DNA from: Natronoglycomyces albus | GTDB lineage: Bacteria; Actinomycetota; Actinomycetes; Mycobacteriales; Micromonosporaceae | Assembly: GCF_016925535.1 (NCBI RefSeq) | Contig: NZ_CP070496.1 | Coordinates: forward strand, 3,534,001 to 3,598,000 | DNA length: 64,000 nucleotides | Direction of reading: 5' to 3' | Shown here: positions 26,701-36,097 of the stretch, piece by piece | Layout: each line of letters begins with the position of its first letter | How positions within the stretch are numbered: the first letter of the stretch is position 1 | Position numbers and translations under genes: made by a program | The notes under the pieces: generated by a model | Databases searched by the model: none | What the model was told of the DNA's origin: nothing | Seen by the model: only the letters and a program-made list of their open reading frames with translations

Positions 26701-27360
26701 GCGCCTTACCTCTCTCCTCTTACTGAGTCTGTGTTGCGAGTCTGTGCTGGCTGGACTCTTCGTTGTTGTGGCCGTGAGTATGGCTCAGCGCCCGACTGTG
26801 AAGGCGGCCGCGGGCTGGGCCGAGCCGTAGATGTCAAGACTGTCAAGCGGGTGGCCCTCGCCGGAGTCTCGGCGAGCTGTTCTGGTTGTGCGCACTGCCC
26901 TCGTTCGTGCCAGGCAGGCGTTCGGCGATCTCCCGATGGTGCGGGGACCGCGCTCCCAGACAATTAACAGTACGAGCGTACTGCACGGCGCGTTGCGGCA
27001 CTAATTCCCAGCCCTAGCTTATGACGATGCCAACTCTCCGGCTCAGCGGTGCGATGCCGCCGTATGGCGGCCGGGCGCGCAAGCTGATGTCGTTCTCCAC
27101 GCCGCGTCATCGGTGGCCTATTGAGCACTCTTCGTGTTTTTTATCCACTTTTGCATGAGGTGACCCATCCGGCACCTCCGGGTTATCTCTCTGGACATTC
27201 TCGGGTTACTAGGCGGTACGAGCTGGGATAACATTCAGCTAGCGATAATTAGTCAAGAAAGATAACGATTTGGCTGCGAGGCTAGCGTGGGACGCATCAC
27301 GCCGGTACGTTACTAGAAACATTCTTTTTTATTTTTGTCAGCGAAACTGAAGGAGTGCCA
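26701..27360. promoter_or_regulatory. Divergent intergenic region between icd and the peptide ABC operon
   Basis: 660 bases without a gene, carrying promoters for both flanking transcripts. A short palindrome CAGTAC-GAGC-GTACTG lies at 26968-26983, about 270 bp upstream of icd. The 150 bp before the ABC operon are AT-rich. Individual -10/-35 elements were not assigned. Confidence 0.5.
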
Positions 27361-28452
27361 GTGACAGCTGAGACGGTCGCACCGCCTCCCCGAGCGGGTA
27401 CGAAAGGAACACCCCCGCCTCGGCCACTCGCCGTGCGCATCTGGCGCAATTACGCCTTCAAACGCATACGACAAGCCATATTCACCATATGGTTCGTCGC
27501 CACCGGCACCTTCTTTCTCGCCCGCCTCATGCCCGGCGACCCCATCGACATCATGGCTGGCCGCCTCACCGAATCGGGCATGACCCACGCCCAGGCGCGC
27601 GGCATCGCCGAAGCGATCGTCCCCTACGACCCGCACGCCTCCTGGTACGTCCAGTACCTGGAGTTCATGACCGGCGTGGTCACCTTCAACTACGGCAACA
27701 TGATGACCCGGCCCTCCACAGAGGTCACCGACTACATCATGCAGTACCTGCCGTGGACCCTCTTCTCCGTCGGCCTCGGCGTCCTCATCGCCGTCTTCGT
27801 CGGCCTGGGCGTCGGCATGATCATGGCCTACCGGCGTAACGGCACCTTCGACCACATCATGACCCCCATCGCCTCATTCCTCGCCGGAGTTCCCAACTAC
27901 CTGCTCGCCGCAGCCGTCGTGGTCATCGGATCGACCTGGCTGGGCCTATTCAGCTTCGCCAACATGCGAGGCAGGCTCTCCCCCGGCGTCGAAACCGGCT
28001 TCAACATGGTCTTCATCGGAGACGCGCTCTACCACGCCATCCTGCCGGTATTCGCCTACGCGGTCACCATCACCGGCGGCTGGATGCTCACCATGAAAGC
28101 CGCCACCACCGAAATCATGACCGAGGACTACGTCATGGTCGCCCGCGCTCGCGGGCTCAAAGGATGGCGTATCGGCTCCAACTACATCGGCCGCAACGCG
28201 ATCCTGCCGCTCATGCCACAAATCGCCCTCGCGCTGGGAACGCTCATCGGCGGAGCGGTCCTCGTCGAGCGCATCCTCAACTACCCGGGCATCGGCGGAA
28301 TGTTCCTCGAATCGATCAACCAACGCGACTACCCAGTCATTCAGGCAACCACCATCATTCTCGCCTCGACGGTTGTCATCGCCAACCTCATCTGCGACCT
28401 CTTGGCCTCCCGCCTCGACCCCCGCATTCGACTCGACGACACGGAGGCGTAA
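27361..28452 (+). CDS. Oligopeptide/dipeptide-type ABC transporter permease (DppB/OppB family)
   Basis: 363 residues. I chose the GTG at 27361 because AAGGAG (27350-27355) lies 5 nt upstream; an earlier GTG at 27355 overlaps that site. Six membrane helices follow a basic N-terminal tail (AVRIWRNYAFKRIRQA). RLMPGDPIDIMAG is the usual family segment after helix 1. The EAA loop reads ARARGLKGWRIGSNYIGRNA, and LVERILNYPGIGGM is the typical late motif. It forms the membrane channel with the next gene, 3 bp downstream. First gene of a six-gene operon. The substrate is not readable from the sequence. Confidence 0.93.
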   Translation: MTAETVAPPPRAGTKGTPPPRPLAVRIWRNYAFKRIRQAIFTIWFVATGTFFLARLMPGDPIDIMAGRLTESGMTHAQARGIAEAIVPYDPHASWYVQYLEFMTGVVTFNYGNMMTRPSTEVTDYIMQYLPWTLFSVGLGVLIAVFVGLGVGMIMAYRRNGTFDHIMTPIASFLAGVPNYLLAAAVVVIGSTWLGLFSFANMRGRLSPGVETGFNMVFIGDALYHAILPVFAYAVTITGGWMLTMKAATTEIMTEDYVMVARARGLKGWRIGSNYIGRNAILPLMPQIALALGTLIGGAVLVERILNYPGIGGMFLESINQRDYPVIQATTIILASTVVIANLICDLLASRLDPRIRLDDTEA

Positions 28453-28455
28453 CTC

Positions 28456-29352
28456 ATGACGAAAGCGCTCCTCGACGCCCCACCGGAATTCGACAAGCCC
28501 GCCAGCACCGGGCGCTTGATCTGGAACGGGCTCACCCGATCGCCCTCCGGATTCGCCGGTGGCATGATCGTCCTGTTCATCGTCCTGCTGTCCTTCGTCG
28601 GCCCCTTCTTTGTGGACTCGACCCTGCCCACCGACACCTCCAAGATCTGGAACGGCCCCTCAGCCGAACACTGGCTAGGCACCCAATATCAGGGCAAGGA
28701 CACCTTCACGATCCTCATCCTCTCCGGGGCCCAGCCGATCTGGATCGGGACACTCGCCGCGTTCACCGCGATCTTCATCGCCGTCTTCCTCGGAGCCATC
28801 GCTGGCTACTTCCGCGGCTCACTGGACAACCGGCTATTGCAGCTGACCGACACCGTCATCACCATCCCGCAGTTCCTGCTGATGCTGGCCATCGTCGCGT
28901 TCTTCCGCAACCTGCCCGCGGTGGCCGTGGCGCTCATCGTCGGATTCACCACCTGGCCAGTCCTCATGCGTTCCATCCGCATGCAAGTCATGTCCCTGAA
29001 AGAACGCGAATTCGTCGAGGCCGCCAAGCTGCAACAACTCGGCGCCGCCCGCATCATCTTCCGGGAGATCCTGCCCAACATGGCCGGGTTCATCTTCGTG
29101 AGCTTCATTCTGGCCATCAACAACGCCATCTACGCCGTCGTGGGCCTCTACCTGCTGGGACTGTTGCCCATCACCGACTACAACTGGGGCCTCATGATCC
29201 AAGAGGCGTGGTCCCAAAACGCCTACCTCAACTCCAACGCACTCCCCTACGTGCTCGCACCACTGACGATGATCATCTTGTTCCAAATCGGACTAGTCAC
29301 ACTGGGACGATCACTCGAACAGGCGCTTAACCCACGGCTGCGGGAAAGGTAA
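28456..29352 (+). CDS. Oligopeptide/dipeptide-type ABC transporter permease (DppC/OppC family)
   Basis: 298 residues. After an N-terminal helix (about 33-52) and a periplasmic segment with HWLGTQYQGKDTFTILI come five more helices. The EAA-type loop is EAAKLQQLGAARIIFREILPN. It heterodimerises with the DppB-type permease encoded just upstream. The gap to the preceding stop is 3 bp and to the next ATG 6 bp, so the genes are tightly co-transcribed. GLMIQEAWSQNAYLNSNA corresponds to the 'GxMIxxA' segment of the family. The assignment is firm; the substrate is unknown. Confidence 0.92.
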   Translation: MTKALLDAPPEFDKPASTGRLIWNGLTRSPSGFAGGMIVLFIVLLSFVGPFFVDSTLPTDTSKIWNGPSAEHWLGTQYQGKDTFTILILSGAQPIWIGTLAAFTAIFIAVFLGAIAGYFRGSLDNRLLQLTDTVITIPQFLLMLAIVAFFRNLPAVAVALIVGFTTWPVLMRSIRMQVMSLKEREFVEAAKLQQLGAARIIFREILPNMAGFIFVSFILAINNAIYAVVGLYLLGLLPITDYNWGLMIQEAWSQNAYLNSNALPYVLAPLTMIILFQIGLVTLGRSLEQALNPRLRER

Positions 29353-29358
29353 GCATCC

Positions 29359-30504
29359 ATGAGCAACGAACCCATTCTTTCGGTCCGCGATCTCAGCATC
29401 GCCTACCAGACTGGAAAAAACGAGGAAGTCACGGCAGTCTCCGGAGTCAACCTCGACCTGTACGCAGGGCAGTCGCTTGCCCTGGTCGGTGAGTCCGGTT
29501 GCGGCAAGACCACTCTCGGGCTTGGTCTGTTGCGGTTGCTGCCCACCATGGGCCAGATCCGCTCCGGCGAGTTGAACTTTCGACGCAAAGACGGCTCCAT
29601 TGTAGACCTCATGCAGCTCAAGCGCGAGCCCATGCGACGCTTTCGCTGGTCCGAAGCCGCCATCGTCTTCCAGGGCGCGATGAACGCCTTCAACCCGGTA
29701 CGCCGCATCCAAGACCATTTTGCCGACACCTTGATTGACCACGCCCACCAGCAAAAGTGGACCAAAAAGGAAATAGAAGAACGCTCCGCCGAACTGCTGG
29801 AAATGGTGCGACTCGAACCGGCGCGCGTGCTCCCTGCATTCCCGCACGAACTCTCCGGCGGCATGAAACAGCGCGCGCTCATCGCCTTGGCGATGGCACT
29901 AAACCCGCAACTGCTCATTTTGGATGAGCCGACCACGGCCCTGGACCTGTTGACACAGCGGGGAATCGTGCAGCAACTGCACGAGATCAGGGAAAAGTTC
30001 GGCTTCACCATGGTGTTCATCACCCACGACCTTGGCCTGGCCGCCGAACTGTCCGACCGGGTGGCGACCATGTACGCCGGACGGATCATCGAAACCGGAA
30101 CCTCGCGTGACATCTTCTACAACCCGCAACACCCCTACACGGCCGGACTGATCAACGCGGTCATGCCCGTCAAGGGTGACCTGCCGGCTCTCGAATCGAT
30201 TCCCGGCTCCCCGCCGAGTCTGTCCTCGCTGCCCTCCGGCTGCGCCTTCGAGCCACGATGCAGCCTGGCCTTGGGCGAATGCTCCGTCAAGCCGATCCCG
30301 TTGCAGACCATCACCAAGCGGTACATGGGCCGCTCCCACGCCGCCGCGTGCGTCCGACCCGGCGAGGTTGACTTTGATCGTCGCCTCACCCACGACGACC
30401 CGGCCCCGGTGCCGCTACCGAACACCGTCGAACATCGCCCCGCCAGCACAACTAGGCCTGTCCGCGGAGCCCAGCCCGAAACAAAAGGAGCCGCCAATGT
30501 CTGA
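29359..30504 (+). CDS. Peptide-type ABC transporter ATPase (DppD/OppD family)
   Basis: 381 residues. Walker A is GESGCGKTT, the signature is LSGGMKQR, Walker B is LLILDEPTTALD, and the switch His is in VFITHDLG. The C-terminal oligopeptide-ATPase extension has LPSGCAFEPRCSLALGEC, four-Cys-type spacing seen in this family. The last ~40 residues are a Pro/Arg-rich tail. One of the two ATPases that power the importer at the inner face of the membrane. Its end overlaps the next gene by 8 bp. Confidence 0.93.
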   Translation: MSNEPILSVRDLSIAYQTGKNEEVTAVSGVNLDLYAGQSLALVGESGCGKTTLGLGLLRLLPTMGQIRSGELNFRRKDGSIVDLMQLKREPMRRFRWSEAAIVFQGAMNAFNPVRRIQDHFADTLIDHAHQQKWTKKEIEERSAELLEMVRLEPARVLPAFPHELSGGMKQRALIALAMALNPQLLILDEPTTALDLLTQRGIVQQLHEIREKFGFTMVFITHDLGLAAELSDRVATMYAGRIIETGTSRDIFYNPQHPYTAGLINAVMPVKGDLPALESIPGSPPSLSSLPSGCAFEPRCSLALGECSVKPIPLQTITKRYMGRSHAAACVRPGEVDFDRRLTHDDPAPVPLPNTVEHRPASTTRPVRGAQPETKGAANV

Positions 30505-31507
30505 GACTGAGCTGCTGCGCCTAGACAACATCGAGCAGGTCTTCTCCACCAAAGGAGGGGACGTTCCCGCTGTGGGGGGTGTGGACCTCAAGGTCGAGCG
30601 GGGCAAAGTGCTGTGCTTGGTCGGAGAGTCCGGCTGTGGCAAAACCACCACCGCTCGCGCCGCCGCCGGGCTGATTCGGCCCACCTCGGGCCACATTGCC
30701 TATGAGGGTCAGGATGTCAAACACATGACCCGCAAGGAGCGCTTTGACTTCCGTCGGGCCGTGCAGTACATCCACCAAGACCCGTACGCGGCGCTCAACC
30801 CGACCCGCACGATCTATTCCACATTGACCGCTGGTTTGCGTAAACACCGGATCGTCACCGGCCGTGCCCGCTCGCGCGCGCGGGCCGTCGAACTGCTCGA
30901 ACGAGTCGACCTCACCCCGGCCGAAAGCTACCTGGACAAGTATCCGCACCAGCTCTCCGGCGGCCAGCGCCAGCGGGTCAACGTGGCCCGATCCTTGGCG
31001 ATGGACCCCGAGGTGCTCATCTGTGATGAGTCGACTTCGATGCTGGATGTGTCGATCCGGGTCAGCATTCTCAACACGCTGGGGAAGCTACGTGACGAGT
31101 TGAATGTGGGGTTCTTGTTCATCACTCATGACTTGGCCGTGGCGAAGTATTTCGCCTGGGATGGGGAGATCGCGGTCATGTACTTGGGGAAGGTCGTTGA
31201 GCACGGCCCGACTCCGCAGGTGATCAATGATCCGCAGCATCCGTACACGAAGGCGTTGATCGCGGCGGTGTGCGAGCCGGATCCGGATTCGGCTCGGCGC
31301 GTGGACGCGACGGCTGGGCTGCGGTCAGCCAACATCCCCAGTTTGACCAACCTGCCTTCAGGATGCACTTTCCATCCGCGTTGCCCGCTGTTCGCGGCGG
31401 GTACTTGCGATGCGACCGAACCGCCGCTGGTCCGTCTGGACGGTCGACGGCGGCTGGCCTGCCATGTGGTGGCACGTGACCACAAGCAGGCGCAGGCGGT
31501 GGGGTGA
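30497..31507 (+). CDS. Peptide-type ABC transporter ATPase (DppF/OppF family)
   Basis: 336 residues from the ATG at 30497, preceded by AAAAGGAG. A longer in-frame reading runs back inside the upstream gene but lacks a ribosome site and looks non-native. Walker A is GESGCGKTT, signature LSGGQRQR, Walker B LICDESTSMLD (Ser in place of Pro in the DEPT motif, common in this subfamily), switch LFITHDLA. The C-terminal oligopeptide motif is LPSGCTFHPRCPLFAAGTC. It pairs with the preceding ATPase, overlapping it by 8 bp. Confidence 0.93.
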   Translation: MSETELLRLDNIEQVFSTKGGDVPAVGGVDLKVERGKVLCLVGESGCGKTTTARAAAGLIRPTSGHIAYEGQDVKHMTRKERFDFRRAVQYIHQDPYAALNPTRTIYSTLTAGLRKHRIVTGRARSRARAVELLERVDLTPAESYLDKYPHQLSGGQRQRVNVARSLAMDPEVLICDESTSMLDVSIRVSILNTLGKLRDELNVGFLFITHDLAVAKYFAWDGEIAVMYLGKVVEHGPTPQVINDPQHPYTKALIAAVCEPDPDSARRVDATAGLRSANIPSLTNLPSGCTFHPRCPLFAAGTCDATEPPLVRLDGRRRLACHVVARDHKQAQAVG

Positions 31508-31511
31508 TGCG

Positions 31512-31700
31512 ATGTTCACCTTGATCGCCCGCACTGGGCTTTTCATTGGGATCTTCCTGGTGATTAGTGCCGGTGCCTTGGCCCTAGCACTACCTACGGA
31601 CACCGACGAGTTCGTCATCAGCGTGCTGACGGTCGGAATCGGAGTGTTCCTATCGCTCTTTTCCACCTTTGCCCTATTCATAGAAAGGAAGAGGCAGTGA
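31512..31700 (+). CDS. 62-residue two-helix membrane protein in the peptide ABC operon
   Basis: A short frame starting ATG at 31512, 4 bp after the ATPase stop, and ending in a TGA that overlaps the GTG of the next gene (GTGA, 31697-31700). Two hydrophobic segments cover about residues 7-26 and 33-53, with a basic end (IERKRQ). Tight coupling on both sides makes it a real operon member. It could be an accessory subunit of the transporter, but no family is recognised. The frame is open further upstream only inside the ATPase gene. Confidence 0.7.
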   Translation: MFTLIARTGLFIGIFLVISAGALALALPTDTDEFVISVLTVGIGVFLSLFSTFALFIERKRQ

Positions 31701-33490
31701 CCTCTCAGCGAAAGACTTCACGTTCCATGGAGATGTCCCGGCGGCGCCTATTGCAGGCCGCGGGAATGGGTACGGTCGGCGTGGCCGGCGCTAGCGCGCT
31801 CGGCGCTTGCGCGGCGGATTCGAGCAGTAACGGCGAGGGCGGCGGGACTTTTGTCGGTTCCTACGACTTCGACGTGACGGCGTCTCACTTCAACGCCTTC
31901 GCCGACGACAACGCTCTCCTTCTCGACAGTGTTTACAGCGAGCTGTTCACCCCCCGTGGCGCTTTGCGCGTCTGGGGTACCGGCGAGTGGGAATTGCAGC
32001 TTATCGAAAGCTATGAGCTGGGCGATGACCATTCATTGGAAATCAAGATCCGCCCCGGAGTGGAGTGGACCGACGGCACTGAGGTGACCTCGAAGGACTT
32101 TGAGGGCACGTACTATCTTGCCAAGCTGACCTCGGCACCTGACGACATCGGATACCCGGACGTGGAAGAAATCCACGTTGCGGATGACTACACCTTGCAC
32201 GTGCAGTTCCGTAACAGCTTTGACGGTATCGAATACAACGTCATGCGCGAGCGCATCTTGCCGCACTCTCGCTTTGGCGAGTTCATGGACCGCGCCAAGG
32301 AGCTGGTACTCGACGGCGTCAGCTTCGGTGACGACGAAGAGCAAGACCTCACCGGTGAGATCTCGACCCTGGAATTCCAGGACGAGGGCTACCTTACTTG
32401 CGGGCCTTTCAAGATCGAGCCCAGCGACATCAGCGACAACATCGTGGTGATGAAGAAGCACGACAAGGGCCTCTTCACCGACCAGGTGAAGTTCGACGAG
32501 GTGCGCATCCAGAAGGCCGACAACGCCACGGCTGCTCAACTGCTGCTGGAACGCGAAATCGACTACGCCACGCACGTGTTGAACCCCTCGGACCGCGACG
32601 TCGTCGCGGGTGTGGAGGGCCTAAAGCAGCTGCCAATGGCCGCCTCGCCCGATGGGGTTGGCGTCATGCTGAACTGGGGCCGCCACGAGGAGTTCCAGGA
32701 TGTGCGGGTACGTCAGGCTCTGATGCACGTGATCAACCGCGAAGAGGTCGGCATCATCGCCCAGGGCGAGGACGGCTCCTACCCGACGCAGTACGTGACG
32801 GGTCTAGCCGATGGAATCGCCGAGCGCCTGTTCACCTCCGAGGAACTTGAGGACTTCAACCACTACGAGCACGACACCGACCAGGCCACGGCGCTGCTGG
32901 AAGATGCGGGCTGGACCCTGGATGGCGACAACTGGCTCAAGCCCAATGGCGACCGCGCCAGCTACGAGCTGATCGGTGTTTCGGGTTGGGACGACTTCGT
33001 GCAGTCCGCCACGCAGATCGGTGAGCAGCTGAACAACTTCGGCTTCGACATCGAAGTGTTGAACGTGCCCGAGGACAACCCTTGGGGCATCTGGGGAACT
33101 GGCGACTTCGACATGGCGATCCGCCAATGGGGCAACCCGTTCAACCCCGACTACTGGGGCGCCTGGCAGATGGGCTGGTACGTCGACAACGAGCGCACCG
33201 GAACCAACCCGGGCATGGGGGTGCCGACCGACGATGTTGACGACCAGTACGAGATCGCCCGTGACTCCTTCGACGAGGAGGAGCGAGAAGAGGCTAACCG
33301 GGAGCTGGCACGAGAGTTCAACGAAACGCTGCCGCGACTGCCGGTGTGGGGCTTCGTGCGTCTGACGCACGGAATCGAGGGTGTGCGGGTGAAGAGCCTG
33401 GACTTCCCCTCCGAGTGGGCGGAGAACCACCCGCACGAGGACAACCCGGTGATGATGGGAATCCTCTCTGGCGACATCGAACCTGCCTAG
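31697..33490 (+). CDS. Extracellular solute-binding lipoprotein of the peptide ABC transporter (family 5)
   Basis: 597 residues from a GTG overlapping the previous stop. The N-terminus has a twin-Arg-type motif (SRRRLLQAAG, residues 14-23) and the lipobox ALGAC with Cys38, so it is probably Tat-exported and lipid-anchored. SBP family 5 features include VEWTDGTEVTSKDF, EILPHSRF-like RILPHSRFGE and VRVRQALMHVINRE. A long stretch rich in Trp, Asn and acidic residues near the C-terminus (RQWGNPFNPDYWGAW) should line the ligand site. Ligand is unknown: family members bind peptides, but also oligosaccharides or nickel. A hairpin terminator begins 11 bp after the stop. Confidence 0.92.
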   Translation: MTSQRKTSRSMEMSRRRLLQAAGMGTVGVAGASALGACAADSSSNGEGGGTFVGSYDFDVTASHFNAFADDNALLLDSVYSELFTPRGALRVWGTGEWELQLIESYELGDDHSLEIKIRPGVEWTDGTEVTSKDFEGTYYLAKLTSAPDDIGYPDVEEIHVADDYTLHVQFRNSFDGIEYNVMRERILPHSRFGEFMDRAKELVLDGVSFGDDEEQDLTGEISTLEFQDEGYLTCGPFKIEPSDISDNIVVMKKHDKGLFTDQVKFDEVRIQKADNATAAQLLLEREIDYATHVLNPSDRDVVAGVEGLKQLPMAASPDGVGVMLNWGRHEEFQDVRVRQALMHVINREEVGIIAQGEDGSYPTQYVTGLADGIAERLFTSEELEDFNHYEHDTDQATALLEDAGWTLDGDNWLKPNGDRASYELIGVSGWDDFVQSATQIGEQLNNFGFDIEVLNVPEDNPWGIWGTGDFDMAIRQWGNPFNPDYWGAWQMGWYVDNERTGTNPGMGVPTDDVDDQYEIARDSFDEEEREEANRELAREFNETLPRLPVWGFVRLTHGIEGVRVKSLDFPSEWAENHPHEDNPVMMGILSGDIEPA

Positions 33491-33500
33491 TCGGTATGGC

Positions 33501-33537
33501 GGCTCTGTCTAGGGCGCTGCACCGCTTAGACAGAGCC
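33501..33537 (+). terminator. Terminator of the peptide ABC operon
   Basis: GGCTCTGTCTA (33501-33511) pairs with TAGACAGAGCC (33527-33537) over a 15-nt loop, 11 bp after the binding-protein stop. Confidence 0.8.
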
Positions 33538-33690
33538 CCGACCACTGGGCAACCTGATGGGCCTCTGGCGAAGCCACTACGACGCAAGCTCGCCAGATCA
33601 AGGCATATCCAAGGACTTTGCCTCGCTCGACTCGTGGTGGCTGGAGGATTGCAATTACTGCCACGGGGCGGGCTCTATCCCCCCGGATAG

Positions 33691-33729
33691 CGGCGGGATC
33701 GTCAGGGGTTACCCGTGACGATCCCGCCG
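33691..33729. terminator. Second hairpin beyond the ABC operon
   Basis: CGGCGGGATCGTCA (33691-33704) and TGACGATCCCGCCG (33716-33729) are exact complements with an 11-nt loop. It may be a backup terminator, or the end of an unrecognised transcript between 33540 and 34000. Confidence 0.6.
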
Positions 33730-34000
33730 TCGACTTTGGCCCGCTCGCGCGACGCTGGGGGTGTGCGAGCGAAGTGCCTGGGCCGCACGGCCACTGGGCC
33801 TATGCGGCCTGATTGACCGCGATGTCACGTCGATATCGCTCAACAGCAGGACCGATGACAGTTTCATCGTCTGCATTGGTTCAGTTTCGTCGCGGTCCGG
33901 GGTCCGCGTCGAGACACAAGAGGGTGGATCTGGCTCACGAGGCCACGGTCCACCCTGTTGTTTGCAACGAATTGCCTCCCACACCCCGACACGTGTCTGC

Positions 34001-34045
34001 AGAAGATTATCCGGATGAGGATTATCCTCATCCGGATAATCTTCT
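34001..34045. repeat. 45-bp perfect palindrome
   Basis: AGAAGATTATCCGGATGAGGAT (34001-34022), a single T, then its exact reverse complement (34024-34045). Each arm contains the smaller palindrome ATCCGGAT, and GATTATCC recurs. With a 1-nt centre it can form a cruciform or bind a dimeric or tetrameric regulator. An RNA hairpin with a 1-nt loop would open a few pairs at the tip. It lies midway between the ABC operon and the protease gene. Confidence 0.9.
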
Positions 34046-34153
34046 GTTCACTTGATACTTTGCTACTCTCCAGCCGTATCAGCAGGTTACGGCTGCCCTC
34101 CTTGAACCGGTTGACTCCCTCCGGTTGCCAATGCCGTCGGATGAGACGACTAC

Positions 34154-34193
34154 GGCGTCGCCTGAGGCACGATCACGTGCCTCAGGCGACGCC
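34154..34193. terminator. Strong hairpin downstream of the trypsin-like protease gene
   Basis: GGCGTCGCCTGAGGCACG and CGTGCCTCAGGCGACGCC make a perfect 18-bp stem with the loop ATCA. It lies 67 bp beyond the stop of the minus-strand protease gene and is its likely terminator. Confidence 0.75.
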
Positions 34194-34260
34194 GCCTTGT
34201 CATCGTTATTTATATGCCTAGGCTATTTCTCCCCGTTCACGAATTTTGCAACCGGGTGGA

Positions 34261-35841
34261 TTAAATCCAGTCTTTGATCTCCGCCAAGATCTGGTCAGCG
34301 CTCACTCCGGAGTTGGGGCATCCGCCGAAGTGATGCAGCGCCACCACTTCGTGAGTGTGGGCGTTGAGCACAGGTGAACCCGATGAACCAAATTCGGTGT
34401 CGCACATGTAGGCGATGTCGGTTCCAGCCACATAACCGTCATACACCGCGTGGGAGACCACGCAGTTGCCGTTGTCGGGAATTGAGGTGATCGCCAGTTC
34501 GCTGGGGCGGCCCGCCGGGTGCTGCGGGATGTAGATCTCGTCGCCCTGGGAGGCACGCTGGTCCGACAGCCTCAAGTGCCCAAAGTGCTCCACCGCCTCG
34601 AAGTCGTCCACAGTAAACAACGTGTAGTCCAAGCTACGGTTGGTGGCGATGACCTGCTCGCCCCGCACCTTCACCGGCTGCGTCGTCGCCCTGCTGCCGC
34701 ATGAGACGCAGTGGTAGTCAAACCACAGCTCTGCTCGCTGGGCCTCGGAGGTCTGGGTGAAGCAGTGGTTGTTCGTCAACAGGCGATTGTCCTCGCTCAC
34801 ACGGAAGGCAGTACACAATACGGTGCCGTCCAGCAGCAGTCGCGCCACCGGCTCGGTGCTGGCGAACGCCTCCGGGTGGCTCTCCTGGTAACAAACCGCC
34901 GGGGCCTTGTCGTCACCGCCACAAATGGATTCCTCGATGTGCTCACGACCCATCTGTTGCATCCGATCCCCGATGACGGACTCGGGCAGGCCGTAGGCGA
35001 CCTGGTCGACAACAACACCCATTTGGTCGAGACTGTCGGTCACATCAGCCAGACCCGTCCGCGGGTGCAGTTCGACAATCGCGGTGTCTCCGGTGATGGA
35101 CATAGCCCAGTTGTCCACGTTGGAGGAATCCATCACGTACTTCTCTTCGCCATCAGGGCTGGAGACGGTCACGTAGTCGTCACCAAGAAGTTCCATTTCT
35201 TGGAAGTGCACCTTGACATAGGAGGCATCGCTTTGGTGAAAGACGAGGTTCGGTGCCTCAAGGACGTCGGCCAAGTCTAGGGCCGCAGCATCGGATTCGC
35301 CCTCGTAGCTCTCGGTCAGATTCGTATCGAGGCTATTGCCGTCGAGCACACCGTTACCAGTGAGGTGATCGAGTGTCAGGTTGTCGACAATGCTGCCAGC
35401 GATCAGCGAAGGGTCAATCCCCGTGTTCGCGAACACATCCGCCACATCCACATAGGAGATGGTCTCGGTGACATCCTCGATGTCTCCGATTTCTAGTAGG
35501 CCAGGGGCGCGGTCCTCGACCAAACCGGCGCTCTCACCCGGGGGCGTCGACTCTTCGGCCCGCTCCGCCAGCGCGCTGGGCACGACGAATGCGCCGGTGA
35601 CCACGACCGCGGCCCCCACTGAGGCAGCGACCAGGTGGCGGCGGCGACGCCCCGGCGCGTTCACGCGCTCAGTCTCGGCCTCGCCGGGGAGGCTGGGGCC
35701 GTTGGTGGCGCCGAGGTGTTCGATGCTGCTCTGTGAGATTCCGCTGACGTGGTCGTGGGCACCCAGACTGTCTTGGTAGCGAAAGTCACCTCCCCCAGTT
35801 GCCTTGTCGCCGTTGGGCCCTTGCCCCTTTGACATCGTCAC
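34261..35841 (-). CDS. Membrane-anchored trypsin-like (glutamyl endopeptidase-like) serine protease
   Basis: 526 residues. I chose the GTG at 35841 (MTMSKGQ...), 6 nt after AAGGAG; the frame extends to 35922 without such a site. Residues 1-65 are hydrophilic and end in RRRR. Residues 70-92 form one membrane helix, putting the rest outside. A spacer of about 250 residues precedes the protease domain. The triad reads His359 (LLTNNHC), Asp405 (SLDYTLF) and Ser487 (FGSSGSPVL). Paired Cys residues (YHCVSCG, NGNC, MCD) suggest disulphides. The N-terminal layout, a Ser/Gly-rich tail before the helix, resembles other actinobacterial surface proteases. Substrate is unknown. Confidence 0.85.
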   Translation of the reverse strand: MTMSKGQGPNGDKATGGGDFRYQDSLGAHDHVSGISQSSIEHLGATNGPSLPGEAETERVNAPGRRRRHLVAASVGAAVVVTGAFVVPSALAERAEESTPPGESAGLVEDRAPGLLEIGDIEDVTETISYVDVADVFANTGIDPSLIAGSIVDNLTLDHLTGNGVLDGNSLDTNLTESYEGESDAAALDLADVLEAPNLVFHQSDASYVKVHFQEMELLGDDYVTVSSPDGEEKYVMDSSNVDNWAMSITGDTAIVELHPRTGLADVTDSLDQMGVVVDQVAYGLPESVIGDRMQQMGREHIEESICGGDDKAPAVCYQESHPEAFASTEPVARLLLDGTVLCTAFRVSEDNRLLTNNHCFTQTSEAQRAELWFDYHCVSCGSRATTQPVKVRGEQVIATNRSLDYTLFTVDDFEAVEHFGHLRLSDQRASQGDEIYIPQHPAGRPSELAITSIPDNGNCVVSHAVYDGYVAGTDIAYMCDTEFGSSGSPVLNAHTHEVVALHHFGGCPNSGVSADQILAEIKDWI

Positions 35842-36097
35842 TACGCGCTCCTTCCCAGGATGTTCCGTTTCCTGTGTAACGAGCGAGGCGGGTTTTGGTT
35901 CCTTGGTCAACAAATCCCGCACCAGGGGCGAATTTCGGCGTTTTCGCAGCTAACGGACATGTGCGGCACGGAGAAGCAGAACCGTCCGAGCGGACAGAAT
36001 GTGTGACCGCTCGTCGGAGTGTCGGTGTTTGCGTTCGATCCCCATCAATGCTGTCGGCCACGGAGTTTGGCAGTAGGTCTAGCTAATGGCCGCTGGG

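Larger units (their letters stand above)
33538..34260. other. Gene-free region rich in inverted repeats
   Basis: No gene is supported in these 720 bases. Apart from the hairpins at 33691-33729 and 34154-34193 it holds the 45-bp palindrome at 34001-34045. Spacing leaves room for a small RNA, but there is no direct evidence of one. Confidence 0.5.

Noticed and set aside
30176..30496. Upstream extension of the second ATPase gene inside the first
   Set aside because: The ATG at 30497 has a strong AAAAGGAG site, and the extension is an out-of-frame reading of the first ATPase.
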